NCBI GenBank assembly: GCA_034508935.3
Contig: CM067445.1
Span: 1,160,900-1,224,899, forward strand
Direction: 5' to 3'
Length of the DNA: 64,000 nucleotides
DNA from: Berghia stephanieae
Lineage: Eukaryota > Mollusca > Gastropoda > Nudibranchia > Aeolidiidae
The notes beneath the pieces were generated by a model, which saw only the letters and a program-made list of their open reading frames with translations, was not told the origin of the DNA and did not search any database. The position numbers and the translations under genes are program-made. This document shows, in pieces, positions 35,636-47,149 of the stretch. Each line of letters starts with the position of its first letter. The first letter of the stretch is position 1.

Positions 35636-35848
35636 TTTATTCAGAAAAGTGAGTGGAGCAGGCACTTATGTTGATGACAACAAGAAATGAAGCGATTAGG
35701 ACCCCGGATTGCTCATATGGTAGAGTCACGATCTCCCCGGCCAGGCGGAGTTGTACCAGTAAGGTTGCGGGTTCGAGCCCCCATCGCCCCACATAGTTTT
35801 TATTCTCCGTTGCCTTCTGGCACTTCCCTACTCACTTCATTTCTTGCA
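35636..35848 (+). mobile_element. SINE-B, single copy
   Basis: Starts TCAGAAAAGTGAGTGGAGCA. Pol III boxes TTGCTCATATGG and GGTTCGAGCCC, then TATTCTCCGTTGCCTTCTGG and CTACTCACTTCATTTCTTG. More diverged than the multimers at 7 and 62 kb. Confidence 0.82.
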
Positions 35849-35923
35849 AATTAAAAATCTTGAAATGTTTCCATTCCAAGATTTGTATACAGAGAGAAAG
35901 GGCGTACCAGTTTGATAGGGTGT

Positions 35924-36640
35924 TCTTGTGTTGTACAATATACCGACATAAAACAATATTATAGCATAGCTGGCAACCAGTACGATAAAATCGTACTTAG
36001 TACGATTTGGTCAATCCAGAAAAAGAAAAAAAATCCAGAAAAAAAAAAAAAAGAAGAAAATCTGATAAAAATTATCTTGGGAGAAACTTTTCGCCTCAGT
36101 AATCTGCTTCTGTCACCACCTCCCCATCACTTATGCCTACCCAGTATGATGATAAAGGTAAGCTTCTCTTAGTATTACAGTTCTGACCATTCTAGTACTT
36201 AAGTACATTAATAAATATGCCATTTTAAGACATGAATTGGGCGTCAGCGCCGCACCGCGTATAAATACGTTTTTGCATTTTGAAAAGTTGGCAGCTATGT
36301 TAGTCATTCTATCTATGAAAGCAATTTCATGGTATGTAATAGATAATAACGTGAAGTTGAATTGTAAGCTTCAATTTAATTACAAAAACAGATCAAATGA
36401 ACGTTTCGGGTTTCCCCTTTATCAACAAAACAGGATGATTGAAACACATCTGTGGTGTTTCATTCATCCTGTTTTGTTGATAAAGGGGAAACCTGAAACG
36501 TTCATTTGATCTGTTTTTGTAATAAAATGTATGCTTATTCAATTCAACTTCACGTTACTATCCATTACATACCATGAAATTACTTTCATAGATGACTATA
36601 ATATTGTCTTATGTCGGTTTATTGTACAACACAAGCAGCT
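35924..36640. repeat. Large palindrome with nested MITE-X
   Basis: The inner arms 36300-36440 and 36455-36600 are near-perfect inverses centred at about 36450. The outer left arm (CTTGTGTTGTACAATA, 35924-35964) matches the right end (TATTGTACAACACAAG, to ~36637). A 335-bp MITE sits inside the left arm only, so the palindrome is older than the MITE. The right arm carries TTGATAAAGG...CCTGAAACGTT, a hammerhead-like core variant. Confidence 0.85.
35965..36299. mobile_element. MITE-X copy 1
   Basis: Starts CATAGCTGGCAACC and ends GTTGGCAGCTATG. A diverged flanking duplication (TTATAG / TTAG) fits a ~6-bp target site. The interior has TAGTACGATTTGG and A-rich sequence. Sister copy at 47.7 kb. Confidence 0.72.
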
Positions 36641-37471
36641 AGGAACTGATGAGTTTTTTTATGCTACAACTTCTTGTCTCATTATAGGGATGTTTGTTGT
36701 TACTGATTTAGACTCAATGGTGGTCCTTCCATTTTTAGAACATAATTTTGATATAATTTTGGGCATGACGCACACAAAAAAAGGTATATAACTATAAATA
36801 AGGAAATTAATAAATAAATACAGTAAAATCTGGTTAAATTAAAATTGTCTAAACCGAAAAGACTGCTAAGCTGAAAGGAAATCAAAATTTTGTCATTTTT
36901 AATATTTTTATATGCTCTTCTTTATTTTTGTTTATCAAGTATCGATAAAAGCCACTATGCCCAAACTATCTTTAACTGACAGAAAAGAAATTACCAATGA
37001 AAGAATTAATTAATTTCTAGACTTTTCATCAACGCTTGTCCTGACTGGATGGATAGAGACCTTCCATTTCCAACTCTCCTGATTTTACATGGAGTTTGAC
37101 GGGTTTTTTAATGCTTTCATTGTGAGTTGAAGTAAGAGTTGTGAGCCAAAAATGTTCTATTTTTAGTCAGTTTTTGTTTGTTTGTTTGTTTTTGTGGTTT
37201 GTTTTTTTCTCTTTTTTTTTATGTTGTTGCTGCTTTATACTTTTCACAATAAAAAAAAAAAAACCACCTTAGTAACCCTTTTGACTCCATGAAAAGTGCT
37301 ATGAATATTTTTGGTAGATATTCCAATATGTAAAAGCTCACCTCTTCTCTTTTCTTTTTTTTTTCCCTTATTTTTTGTCCTTCTTTTCTTTTCTTTTCTT
37401 TCTTTTTAATTAAATAATTTTTTTTTTTAATTTGAATTTTCAAATATCAAAAAAAGACAAAAACAACGTAC
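36641..37471 (-). other. Flippase intron, remainder: nothing recognised
   Basis: AT-rich intron sequence between the palindrome and the microexon, with T-rich runs at 37200-37430. Confidence 0.5.
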
Positions 37472-37515
37472 CTGGTTCACGGCACCATTTTCCTCTTGAG
37501 AAAAGGCGAATCCAT
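37472..37515 (-). CDS. ATP8A: ATP8A-like flippase, GFAFS microexon
   Basis: A 44-nt minus-strand exon. The acceptor TTCGTCGTGTTCACAG ends at 37516 and the donor GTACGT begins at 37471. The first two bases complete a His codon begun in the previous exon, giving H-GFAFSQEENGAVNQ, against HGYAFSQDENGIVSQ in vertebrate ATP8A1. The G(Y/F)AFS motif belongs to the regulatory C-tail of ATP8A-type flippases and docks near the nucleotide-binding domain in the autoinhibited enzyme. The exon length is not a multiple of 3, so skipping it would change the tail's frame. It sits between introns of 16.1 kb and 2.5 kb. Confidence 0.93.
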
Positions 37516-37744
37516 CTGTGAACACGACGAAGAAATAGAAATTAACAGAGGGGGGAAAACATGAAATCAGAGGGTAGTTTGAAGACAATGAAATAATGCA
37601 TCGGTTCTTGAATTCTGTTGATATAATCGTGTTAGACTTTCACCATTTCGTGGTCTTGGACAAATTCATGAAGACAATTTTGAACCTCGAAACAATGAAG
37701 GATTTACTTGATGAAAATTACCACCTCCAAACCCACATCTTACA

Positions 37745-38052
37745 TAAATTGAGCTTTTATATAGCTCAATATCCACTTAATGTGTTCAAAGTGTTTACAA
37801 AGGGTCTCTCGCCATCAACAACACAACATGTAGGACGGGAGATAACGCCTGCCAGCAAGGCGATATCACCATTTTTTTCAGAGACAACTCTGTTCACAAC
37901 CAGGTACTCATTTTACACCCCGAGTACGGTGAGAGAATGTGAGAGTAAAGAGCCTTTTCCAAGGACTCAACTATGCGTCAAGTGAGGCTCGGAACCCATG
38001 ACCTTCTGATCCGAAAGCGAGTGTCATACCAACTAGACCACATAGCTGTACA
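37745..38052 (-). mobile_element. SINE-A copy
   Basis: Plus-strand view: tail GAGCTTTTATATAGCTCAAT, then CATTTTACACCCCGAGTACG and head ACCAACTAGACCACATAGCT. Same orientation as the gene. Confidence 0.86.
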
Positions 38053-39302
38053 TAAATCATACGTAATAGACAATGAATTTTGTTTGTTGTGTATTCTGTG
38101 TCTTCGTACAAATCAAAATTAATACACACATACACAAAAAAAAAAAAAAAAAAACAAAACAAAAACAGTTATGTCTTGCATCAAACATTAGCATATATAA
38201 ATATAGTACTAAAAAATTAATAGGCGAGGTTCAATTACTCTGCCCTTCTTGAATTTATTTTATTCAAAATTCTCTAAATACTTCTATATATTTCATTCAT
38301 TTGATTTTATTATTCCTTTTATTTTCATCTCAGTCTTGTTTCTCTTTCTTTATTTTTTAACAATAATATTTCACAAATAAAATTGACATGGATAATTCAT
38401 GGTTATGATGATCTTTGATTTATTTATTTATCTTTTAAAAACAAAACAAAAAAAAAACTTTTAAAAAGCATAATTTGAATCTTTAATTCCATTTCCTCCT
38501 TTATCACAAAAACAAAACAAACAAACAAAAAAATTTAAAAGATAAACTGGGTTGATTTCCATCGACACAAATCCGTGAACATGTTATTAATATATATTTT
38601 TTTTAAACCTCAGGAGTGAGAGGCATCCAACGTTTGCCGTCATTTTGCCAGTTTATTTTTATCCTCTTCTTATTTATACATACACACTAAACATGGGCAT
38701 ATCGTTATTGACCTTAAAGATAGTGGCAAAAAATAAATGAATAAATAATGAAAAACTATAAATAAGTAAATAAATCAATTTAAAAAAAGAGATAAGGTTA
38801 TCAATATATTTATTTCTCCCTTATGGTTTGCTATTCGTAACGAAGAAAAATATTTTACATTGATAAATATTTATCATTTACGGAAAAAAAACCCCACTAA
38901 AACCAAATAAAATCCTTTTACAGTGGAATATAGAAATCAAAAAATTAATCAAAATCAATACATGAGAATATTGAAGACTCAAGATAAAAAAAATTGACAA
39001 AAACATTAAAATTGACAAAGTAAACTAAAATAGTCAAAATGTACCACACCAGCTGTATTAAATACCATGACATATCAATGGGGTAGGGGTGGGGTGAATA
39101 TCTTATAATAATGAATACATTGACAACTACTCATAATTTTGAAAATATTTACTATATAGTTATGGGACTCTTGTTATGGACTCTAGCAACTGAGGGGAGG
39201 TTGCGGCGGGGGGGGGGGGGGGTGAGGGGGTGGAACATGAGTTTAATCACCAGCTTGACAATTTTATCAGACAAGTATTCACTATGAATATAGATAGTTC
39301 GA

Positions 39303-39485
39303 AGATGACGTCACTCATGTCTTTGTTATTGTTTTTTTGCCATCCGCGTTTATGAGTAATGCTCACTGAACTGTATTAACCAGACTATAAACGTTCATGG
39401 ATACAAGCAGTTTTGTGTGCTGGTCCGTTATACTTCTGGATGGCAATGTTATGAGCTTCTTAGTCAAGCGCATACTATCAAAAAG
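39303..39485 (-). repeat. R190 dispersed repeat, minus copy
   Basis: Inverse of the segment at 15355-15535 in the HMGB 3' UTR, about 80% similar (GCCATCCGCGTTTATGAGTA, CTGGTCCGTTATACTTCTGG). Confidence 0.75.
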
Positions 39486-40741
39486 GACATATATTGGAGT
39501 AGAAACAAATCATTTGAGGTGACATAAATTCTAAATTGTGCGACAATTCGCCATATCCCAGTGATAACAACTAACGACGATAAACCCTTTGGACCAGTTA
39601 GAGATTAGTAAAATTGTGTGAGAAATAAAAACATCTTCTTCCTTTTAATATTGACAATCGTCTTTACTTGCCTCTGGCTGAAAAAAAAACCCGAATTACT
39701 GCTATTAAAAATGTTGAAAACTTTTTCCAAAAATGTATTTTGGACTTCAAACAGGAAGCATCGATTTTGTAATTATTAAGTTGTTTTTGTTTTTGGTTGT
39801 AGTTTAGTATTTTTTTGATTATTTTTTTTTTTTTGGGGGGGGGGGGGTGTTTAAAAAAAAATTACTTTGTCGTTTTCTGTTTTCTTTTATTCTTTTTCTT
39901 TTTTTTTTTTTAACATAAGCGCAATGAGAGTTGTGCTCTAATTTAGCAGGCATTCCCCCCCCCCCCCCCTCCTCCCCCCCAAAATGTAAACAATTAATAC
40001 ATGATATATTTATAAGTTTATATCAACCTATATGAAGAATAAGTGGAAGCTACATTATGATTTTCTTTCTTAAATGTAACATTGATTATATTTACATTTC
40101 AGTTTTGTTCTTTTTTTATTTTTATTTTAAAAAAAAAAAAAAAAAAAAAGAATTATAATATTAATATTCATGAACCAACCAATCCACTGATTGTACCAAA
40201 CATAACAAAGAATTTGTGAAGTGACCTTTTTACTGTATAGTTATATAAGCCCCTCAATCTGTCTGTATTCTGTCTCTTTGATTTATCAATTCAATGATAT
40301 ATATTATAAATGTTAGAAAAGACATTTTACATTCAATGTTCTTTGAGGTTAAAAAGGCATTTCCCTAATAAAAAATGTTGGAAGGACAAGCGTTGTAATT
40401 TGTGCAGCAAAAGGTGGAGGAAAGGGGTTGGGGGAGGGGGGTGGGAGGAGTGTGTCCACTTCAGAGCCAGTGCCTTTTACTTCAAATAGATGTGAAGAGT
40501 GTTGTTGTGCTCTATGAAAAGTCTCCAGGAAAAATATAAACCCTCAAAAAAAAAAAAAAACAGAATTATTCATTATTTTCCCTGTTTCTTTGGTTTGTTT
40601 TGTAAGTACAATCAACCAGGTGTGCTTCTCCCCTAGCTTTTTAAGAAACGTGAGATGCTTCCATGAGATCAGTTACAATATTATATGAATGAAAAAGATT
40701 CAATTTAAAAAAAAAATTTAAGAAAATTTAATTTAAAATTT

Positions 40742-40995
40742 TAAAAAGTTGTTGATAGTGATGGCTACTGAACTGTTTTGGTTACCTGTCAACTTTTTCT
40801 CACAGACTTAATGGAAAAGCAAAATTAATTAAACTTTTTTTTTTAAGTTGTTAGTGAGGGCTACTAAACTGTTTTGATTACCAATCAACTGTTTCTCACA
40901 GACTTAATGGAAAAGCAAAATTAATTAATTTTTTTTTAATAGTTGAAAGTGAAGGCTACTAAACTGTTTCTCACAGACTTAATGGAAAGAAGGTT
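40742..40995. repeat. Three-copy tandem repeat (~85-115 bp units)
   Basis: Units share GGCTACTRAACTGTTT and CTCACAGACTTAATGGAAAG. The third lacks the middle TTACCAATCAACT segment. Confidence 0.85.
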
Positions 40996-41140
40996 ATAAC
41001 ACAGCGTCATAGAATTACCTACCCAGGGCTCAATGTATTTGATTTGTATTTTCAACTTTTAATGGTATCAATAATACATTCGCGTCAGATCTGACACGGG
41101 GTTAAAGGTGAAAGTGTTAGGGTGGCGGTCGAAGGATGTA

Positions 41141-41409
<269 letters not shown>

Positions 41410-41691
41410 GAGGACGGGGGTGGGGGTATTGTGAATGGACGTGTAATTAGTTCCAACCCAATAAAGTGCTGGATATTGCCTACAAGGACAACAGGGAAGG
41501 TACAGTCTTGTCATTCAAACTTTTATACATTTAAAAAATTGCCTGTAGATAAAAAAAAAAAAAAAACGATTATCTTTAAGCTTTAATTTTAAATACGAAA
41601 ACATTGCAAATTTCAGTGAGATAGAAAATCTGAAATGGTTTGTATTAAACAGTGCTAGACAAAACAGAGAAATAAAAAAAAATTAAAATAA

Positions 41692-41893
41692 AAATTAAAT
41701 TCCCTTTATTCATCCCCAAGGGAAAATTTTTCTCTAGGGTCTATTCCAAGGGAAGACTGGAATAACCCAGGCATCAGCCGCAGTGCAGCGCCGCTATTTG
41801 AGCTAGGCCACACGGAACAGCAGCGGGTGATTGAACTCAGTACCTTTCGGGTACAAAGCAAAGACCGTACCGCTGAGCCGTACTGACCCCTGA
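41692..41893 (-). mobile_element. SINE-C copy 1
   Basis: Minus strand: A box GGCTCAGCGGTACGG, B-box-like GAGTTCAATCACC, body with CTGGGTTATTCCAGTCTTCC and tail GATGAATAAAGGGAATTT. tRNA-derived; copies at 45.4 and 63.2 kb. Confidence 0.84.
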
Positions 41894-41954
41894 AAAAAAA
41901 AAAAAAGCAGACTGGTATTTTGGGGGATGAATTTTTAAAATTGTACTTTTATCT

Positions 41955-42190
41955 CTGCTTTGTCTGGCACTGTTTCATTCATGTACACCGTGTCAGATTT
42001 TTACTCCTACACCAATGCCTGTTCTAGAATTTGATCTTTGTCTGGCACTGTTTCATTCATGTACACCGTGTCAGATTTTTACTCCTACACCAATGCCTAC
42101 TCTAGAATTTGATCTTTGTCTGGCACTGTTTCATTCATGTACACCGTGTCAGATTTTTACTCCAACACAAATGCCTGCTCTAGAATTTGA
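41955..42190 (+). repeat. 78-bp minisatellite, three units
   Basis: Units start CTTTGTCTGGCACTGTTTCA and end CTCTAGAATTTGAT. The start resembles the foldback terminus at 46.4 and 60.5 kb (CTTTGTCTGGCACCTTTCA). Confidence 0.9.
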
Positions 42191-42849
42191 TTTCATTAAA
42201 GGACGATGACAACAGTGGAGATCATAACGTAAAGATATTGACAGTCGTTATGGTGGTGGTGGTGGCAATGATCAAACATCGTTGCTACAGATGGCAATGA
42301 AAGCGATTAATTTAGGAATATGGTCAAATAGTTATTAAAATAGCTGGATACAAAATATAAGGAACATTATTATAATTTATTTCTGCTGGAGGGAAACAAA
42401 ACGTCTTCTGAATCAACATACATTGCCACACGTTGAATATTTAAAATAATAAAAATTTGCCCAAATCCTGACCAATTAAAATGATCCATAACTTGTCAAT
42501 AGGTCTAAAATCTCACACTTCTACTCCAGTTTAAAGCGTAGCCATTGTTAAGTCATAGCCCGACACTGACCAAAAAAAAAAGTCAAAAGACAAGTCTTTG
42601 GCCACAAAAGAAAACAAATCGTTAGTTGTATTCAACAGTACAACCAATGGGATCACTTGTTTCCTTGAGCTCTACTAACGCCAACTCACGAGACGCTGTA
42701 CAAGTAGTATACAAGCCTAAAAAATGACATCGAACTATTAGTCTTATTGGATCCTAGAGTCAGGCTATAAGTTAACGATGGCGTTAAAGACTTTTTGATA
42801 TATTGGGGCATAACCACCTTCAGAACATGCTGCTAGCCGAATCAGACGG

Positions 42850-43113
42850 GCCTTCCATTTCGTGTATATTTATCGCAATGATTTGGCACCTGTGATGCAT
42901 AAACTCACACCATTAAAATGTGTAGATAATGCCACACTTTTGAGATCATCTGCGTTAGAAAATATTGAACGGTGTTCAGGATCTGAGAGGCCTATGATTT
43001 CGGCTGATCAACATGTATTCAAGATAGCTATGGTTTGGGGTCATCCTAGCCGATATCGATATTCAAGGTTAAAGTTTTCTGAACAAATTGCTAAAAATAA
43101 TTTGTTCAGCTAA
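42850..43113 (+). other. Unrecognised open segment
   Basis: An 83-codon frame (42862-43113) begins MYIYRNDLAPVMHKLTPLKC. Composition is not low-complexity, but I recognise no family, and no splice sites or neighbouring exons support it. Possibly chance. Confidence 0.15.
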
Positions 43114-43137
43114 AAATAATGTGTTCAGCCAATGTCG

Positions 43138-43262
43138 GTTTAACCAGTTAACTGCCGTACTCTGTAAAGACGTATTTAAAAATTTGGCCAGAAAATTCAT
43201 CCTTCAAATATCGATTGATATAAATGACTCTCATTTTGGAAAAAAAAATCAAACCTGGGACC
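43138..43262 (+). mobile_element. MITE-Y left part
   Basis: Starts TTAACCAGTTAACTGCCGTA and runs to AATCAAACCTGGGACCTCAC, where the GAA/GGA tract begins; the right half is missing. Confidence 0.65.
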
Positions 43263-43263
43263 T

Positions 43264-44140
43264 CACGAGGAGGAGGTGGAGGAGGAGGAGGAGAAGAAGA
43301 AGAAGGAGGAGAAGAAGAAGAAGGAGGAGAAGAAGAAGAAGGAGGAGGAGAAGAAGAAGAAGGAGGAGAAGAAGAAGAAGGAGGAGAAGAAGAAGAAGAA
43401 GGAGGAGGAGAAGAAGAAGAAGGAGGAGGAGAAGAAGAAGAAGGAGGAGAAGAAGAAGAAGGAGGAGGAGAAAGAAGAAGAAGAAGAAGAAGAAGAAGAA
43501 GAAGAAGAAGAAGAAGAAGAAAGAAGAAGAAGAAGAAGAAGAAGAAGAAGAAGAAGAAGAAGAAGAAGAAAGAAGAAGAAGAAGGAAGAAGAGAAGAAGA
43601 AGAGAGAAGAAGAAGAAGAAGAAGGAGGAGAGAGAAGAGGAAGAGAGGAAGAAGAAAAAGAAGGAGAAGAAGGAAGAAGAAGGAGAAGAAGAGAAAGAAG
43701 AGAAGAGAAGAGAAGAAGAGAGAAGAAGAAGAAAGAAGAGAAGGAAGAAGAGAGAAGAAGAAGAACGAAGAAGAAAGAAGAAGAAGAAGAAGAAGAAGAG
43801 AGAAGAAGAAGAAGAAGAAGAAGAAGAGAAGAAGAGAAGAAGAAGAGAAAGAAGAAGAAGAAGAAGAAGAAGAAGAAGAAGAAGAAGAAGAAGAAGAAAA
43901 AGAAGAAGAAGAGGAGAAGAAGAAGAAGAAGGAGAAGAAGAAGAAGAAGAGAAAGAAGAAGAAGAAGAGAGAAGAAGAAGAAGAAGAGAGAAAGAAGAAA
44001 AGAAGAAGAAGAAGAAGAAAGAAGAAAAGAAGAAGAGAATGAAGAAAAAGAGAAGAAGAAGAAAAGAAGAATGAAGAAAAGAGAGAAGAAGAAGGAAGAG
44101 AGAGAAGGGAAGAATGAAGAGAAGAAGAAGGAGGGGAAGT
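43264..44140 (+). repeat. GAA/GGA/GA polypurine tract (~880 bp)
   Basis: Nearly all-purine on the plus strand: 43278-43766 and 43768-44039 contain no pyrimidine. The left part has a higher-order GGAGGAGAAGAAGAA pattern; the right is GAAGAA with GAGA. The lysine/glutamate/arginine frames over it are artefacts. It lies in the 16-kb flippase intron. Confidence 0.96.
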
Positions 44141-44721
44141 ATGTTTAAAAGTTTTTATGTAAAGTGGATTGGTATGTGTAATGGAAGGGAAGAATTAGAG
44201 AGGAGGGGGGGGGGGGAGCAGAGCTTTACCTGTTCCTCCTCTTCCTCTTCTACTACTTTCACCTCTGAGGACTGGTTGGTTGGAGGAAGGAGTTTGTTGC
44301 CCTTCCTCCGCTAACAGTAGTAGGTGTGGTAGTAGTATATATATATATAATTATAATTAATATCAGACTAAAGATTAAGTAACAACAACAAAAGTACGAG
44401 ACATCTGACGCAACCTTAGATTTAGTTGAGGTTTTTGTTTTTTTATTTGTTTGTTTGTTTGTTGTTTTTTTTTTTTTTTTTTTTAACTGTTGGATTTGGA
44501 GGGGGGGGGGGGGGGGGCGCATTTTGGCCACTTTTACAATTGCTTTTATAATTTTAAATTAATGATAATATGTTTGTTTTTATTGAAGATGTTTTTGAAT
44601 TTATTCCTCCCAGATAAATAGAATTTAGCAAAAAAATTAACCCGACAGTCAGTCACTTAATTACATTAAATAGGTACAGAATTATTTTTAAAAAAACATA
44701 AAGCAAATAGTAGTGTCTTGA

Positions 44722-45153
44722 TTGGAATGCTGGAAGCTTTGGATGGATGAATGGACGGGAAGTAGGAGAGACAGCTTGACAAAATGGTTCTTGGTTAAAT
44801 GGAAAGCTTTTGCAATCGGAAAGCTTGTTTTCAAAATCCAAAGTATGTGGCGAGCAGCAAGAGATGCACACTTGGGTTTATTTAAAATCCGGGAACGTCT
44901 ATCATCATCAATGCCTTCATATGACACAGGAAAAGCTTCAGCAGTTTTTCTTTCTTCTGAATTGATTATGATTTGGTGGAAGCATTCGAGTTTGCCTACC
45001 TCTGTACTTAAGCAACTGATATGGGATTTGTTCTTTGACGGTGAGAAGAAACAGTTGATATTGGGGCTAGAAATACAACAAAAAATTAATGAACCCAACA
45101 ACAACCGGATGAAAAGATATCGCACATTTTCTTTTTTTACAAAAGAGAACTAG
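44722..45153 (+). other. Overlapping open frames, unrecognised
   Basis: A 143-codon frame on plus (MECWKLWMDEWTGSRRDSLT...) and a 145-codon frame on minus (45125-44688) cover the same DNA. Both have mixed composition, unlike the repeats around. Neither matches a family I know. It could be a worn transposon coding remnant; chance cannot be excluded. Confidence 0.2.
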
Positions 45154-45374
45154 AAGGGGAGGGGGGGGGGGGGGGGGGGATACACGGTCTGGAAATCTAG
45201 TATAAATGATTCAGAAATTCTAAGAATGAAATGTGTGTGTGTTCTCCTGAAGGACATTTTTAATTACACTTTAAATTATTAAAAAAAACAAAATTTTAAG
45301 AAAAGAGATAAGTAAAATCCTATACATGACGGAGAGAAGAAAAATCAAATTGATAATATAAATAAATATAAAAA

Positions 45375-45590
45375 TAAAATTCCCTTTATTCATCCCATAG
45401 GGATGTCTCTAGGATCTATTCCAAGGGAAATCTGGAATAACCCAGGCGTCAGCCGCATTGCAGCTATGCAAATTGAGCTAGGGCGAGGTGGCTTGCTCAA
45501 GGTCACACAGCGCAGCAGCGGGTGAGCGAACTCAGTACCTTTCGGGTACAAAGCAAAGACACAGTATCGCTGAGCCACGCTACCCCCTAT
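45375..45590 (-). mobile_element. SINE-C copy 2
   Basis: Same layout as the 41.7-kb copy. It retains GGCTTGCTCAAGGTCACACA (plus view), which is lost in that copy. Confidence 0.84.
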
Positions 45591-46110
45591 TGTGGAAAAA
45601 AATATAGAAATAGACAGTTATCTAAAATATAGCTGATAGCAGCTGACAATAGCTGATTCTTTAAAAAAAAATTTTTTTTTCTTATTATTGTTTTTTTTTT
45701 TTTTTGGGTTTTTTTTCTTCTTATTTTGGATTGTTTGTTTGTTTATTTTCCTCTGTGCATAAGACTATAAACTCATTCTCAAAGAATATGCCAAATGGAA
45801 CCAGCGTTATTCTGAGTCATATTATGTTTACAATAAAACATTTGCTGTATGGGAAGAAGGGGGGATGGGGGGGAGGGGGAGTGTGCAATGAAAGAAGGCA
45901 GCTGGGTCGACAAGCTGGGAACACTACTATTGAATTGTGGGGAGGGGGGGGGGGGGGATTAATATTTTTATTTCTTTTTCTTCTCAATTTGTTCCACAAA
46001 TGACACTCAGCCTGTGACCTGTAGGACAAAAGCTTGATACCCACTGTTGGACGGTCATACAAAATTGTGTCTTTGGGGAAATGCTCTTTACTCACGTTTT
46101 GTGAAAATAT

Positions 46111-46440
46111 CAAATTAAGAAACCAGGGAGCAAGCACCGGTGTAAGATGAACATCTGAACGAGTGTGTATGAAAGGTGCCAGAAAAAAGCAAGAAAGAAA
46201 TAAACAATTTTAAACCATCCCAAAAAGTCAGTCTACCTCAACTGGGGATCGAACCTCAGAGCTTCTGATTACCGGTCAGACGTGCTGCCATTACTGGTAG
46301 CATGTCTGACCGCTAATCAGAAGCTCTGCGGTTCGATCCCCGGGATTGAGGTATAGGCTGATTTTTGGAGGTGTTTTTTTTTTTCTTGTATTTTTATGGC
46401 TTGCTTTCTCTGACACCTTTCATACACACTTGTTTGTCTT
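46111..46440. mobile_element. FB-C foldback element with tRNA-like centre
   Basis: The outer arms CACCGGTGTAAG...GAACGAGTGTGTATGAAAGG and ...CACCTTTCATACACACTTG are inverse. The inner arms GGGGATCGAACC...AGAGCTTCTGATTA and TAATCAGAAGCTCTGCGGTT... are also inverse and include a tRNA-like B box GGTTCGATCCC on the plus strand. It begins with AAATTAAGAA like the 60.3-kb element. The right end has expanded into a minisatellite, so no TSD can be read. Confidence 0.75.
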
Positions 46441-46965
46441 GCTTTGTCTGACACCTTTCATACACACTTGTTTGTCTTGCTTTGTCTGACACCTTTCATA
46501 CACACTTGTTTGTCTTGCTTTATCTGACACCTTTCATACACACTTGTTTGTATTCCTTTGTCTGACACCTTTCATACACACTTGTTTGTCTTACTTTGTC
46601 TGACACCTTTCATACACACTTGTTTGTCTTGCTTTGTCTGACACCTTTCATACACACTTGTTTGTCTTGCTTTGTCTGACACCTTTCATACACACTTGTT
46701 TGTCTTGCTTTATCTGACACCTTTCATACACACTTGTTTGTCTTGCTTTGTCTGACACCTTTCATACACACTTGTTTGTCTTGCTTTGTCTGACACCTTT
46801 CATACACACTTGTTTGTCTTGCTTTGTCTGACACCTTTCATACACACTTGTTTGTCTTGCTTTGTCTGACACCTTTCATACACACTTGTTTGTCTTGCTT
46901 TGTCTGACACCTTTCATACACACTTGTTTGTCTTTCTTGTCTGACACCTTTCATACACACTTGTT
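46403..46965 (+). repeat. 38-bp minisatellite, ~15 units
   Basis: Unit: CTTTGTCTGACACCTTTCAT plus ACACACTTGTTTGTCTTG. Very uniform. The unit is the right end of the adjoining FB-C element. Confidence 0.95.
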
Positions 46966-47149
46966 CAAATGTTTATTCACATTTTACCACCATGCTCGGG
47001 GTACAAAATTGGTACCCAGCCAGTAACACCATTGCATCTGTCAACAAGATGTTATGATAAAAGTGCCTTCTAAGCAGCCTGTCTTGTCCTGCAAGTTCAG
47101 TTTTGGCTGTTTCAACCCTGACACTGCAGCTGTATACAGACTTTCCACA

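Larger units (their letters stand above)
35370..35910 (-). mobile_element. FB-A element, interrupted by SINE-B
   Basis: Minus-strand relative of the foldback at 55.9 kb (GCTGCTCCAAGCTGTGGACT, ACGTTTCGGGCTCAAAACCC, TCGTCCTCTCTGTATAAAAG). An inverted remnant (CATTCCAAGATTTGTATACA) follows the SINE-B insertion at 35636-35848, so the SINE landed near the palindrome centre. Confidence 0.7.

Noticed and set aside
43088-44148. Three long overlapping frames (up to 328 codons) of Lys/Glu/Arg
   Set aside because: They are translations of the GAA/GGA tract in every frame; no start context, domain or splice support.
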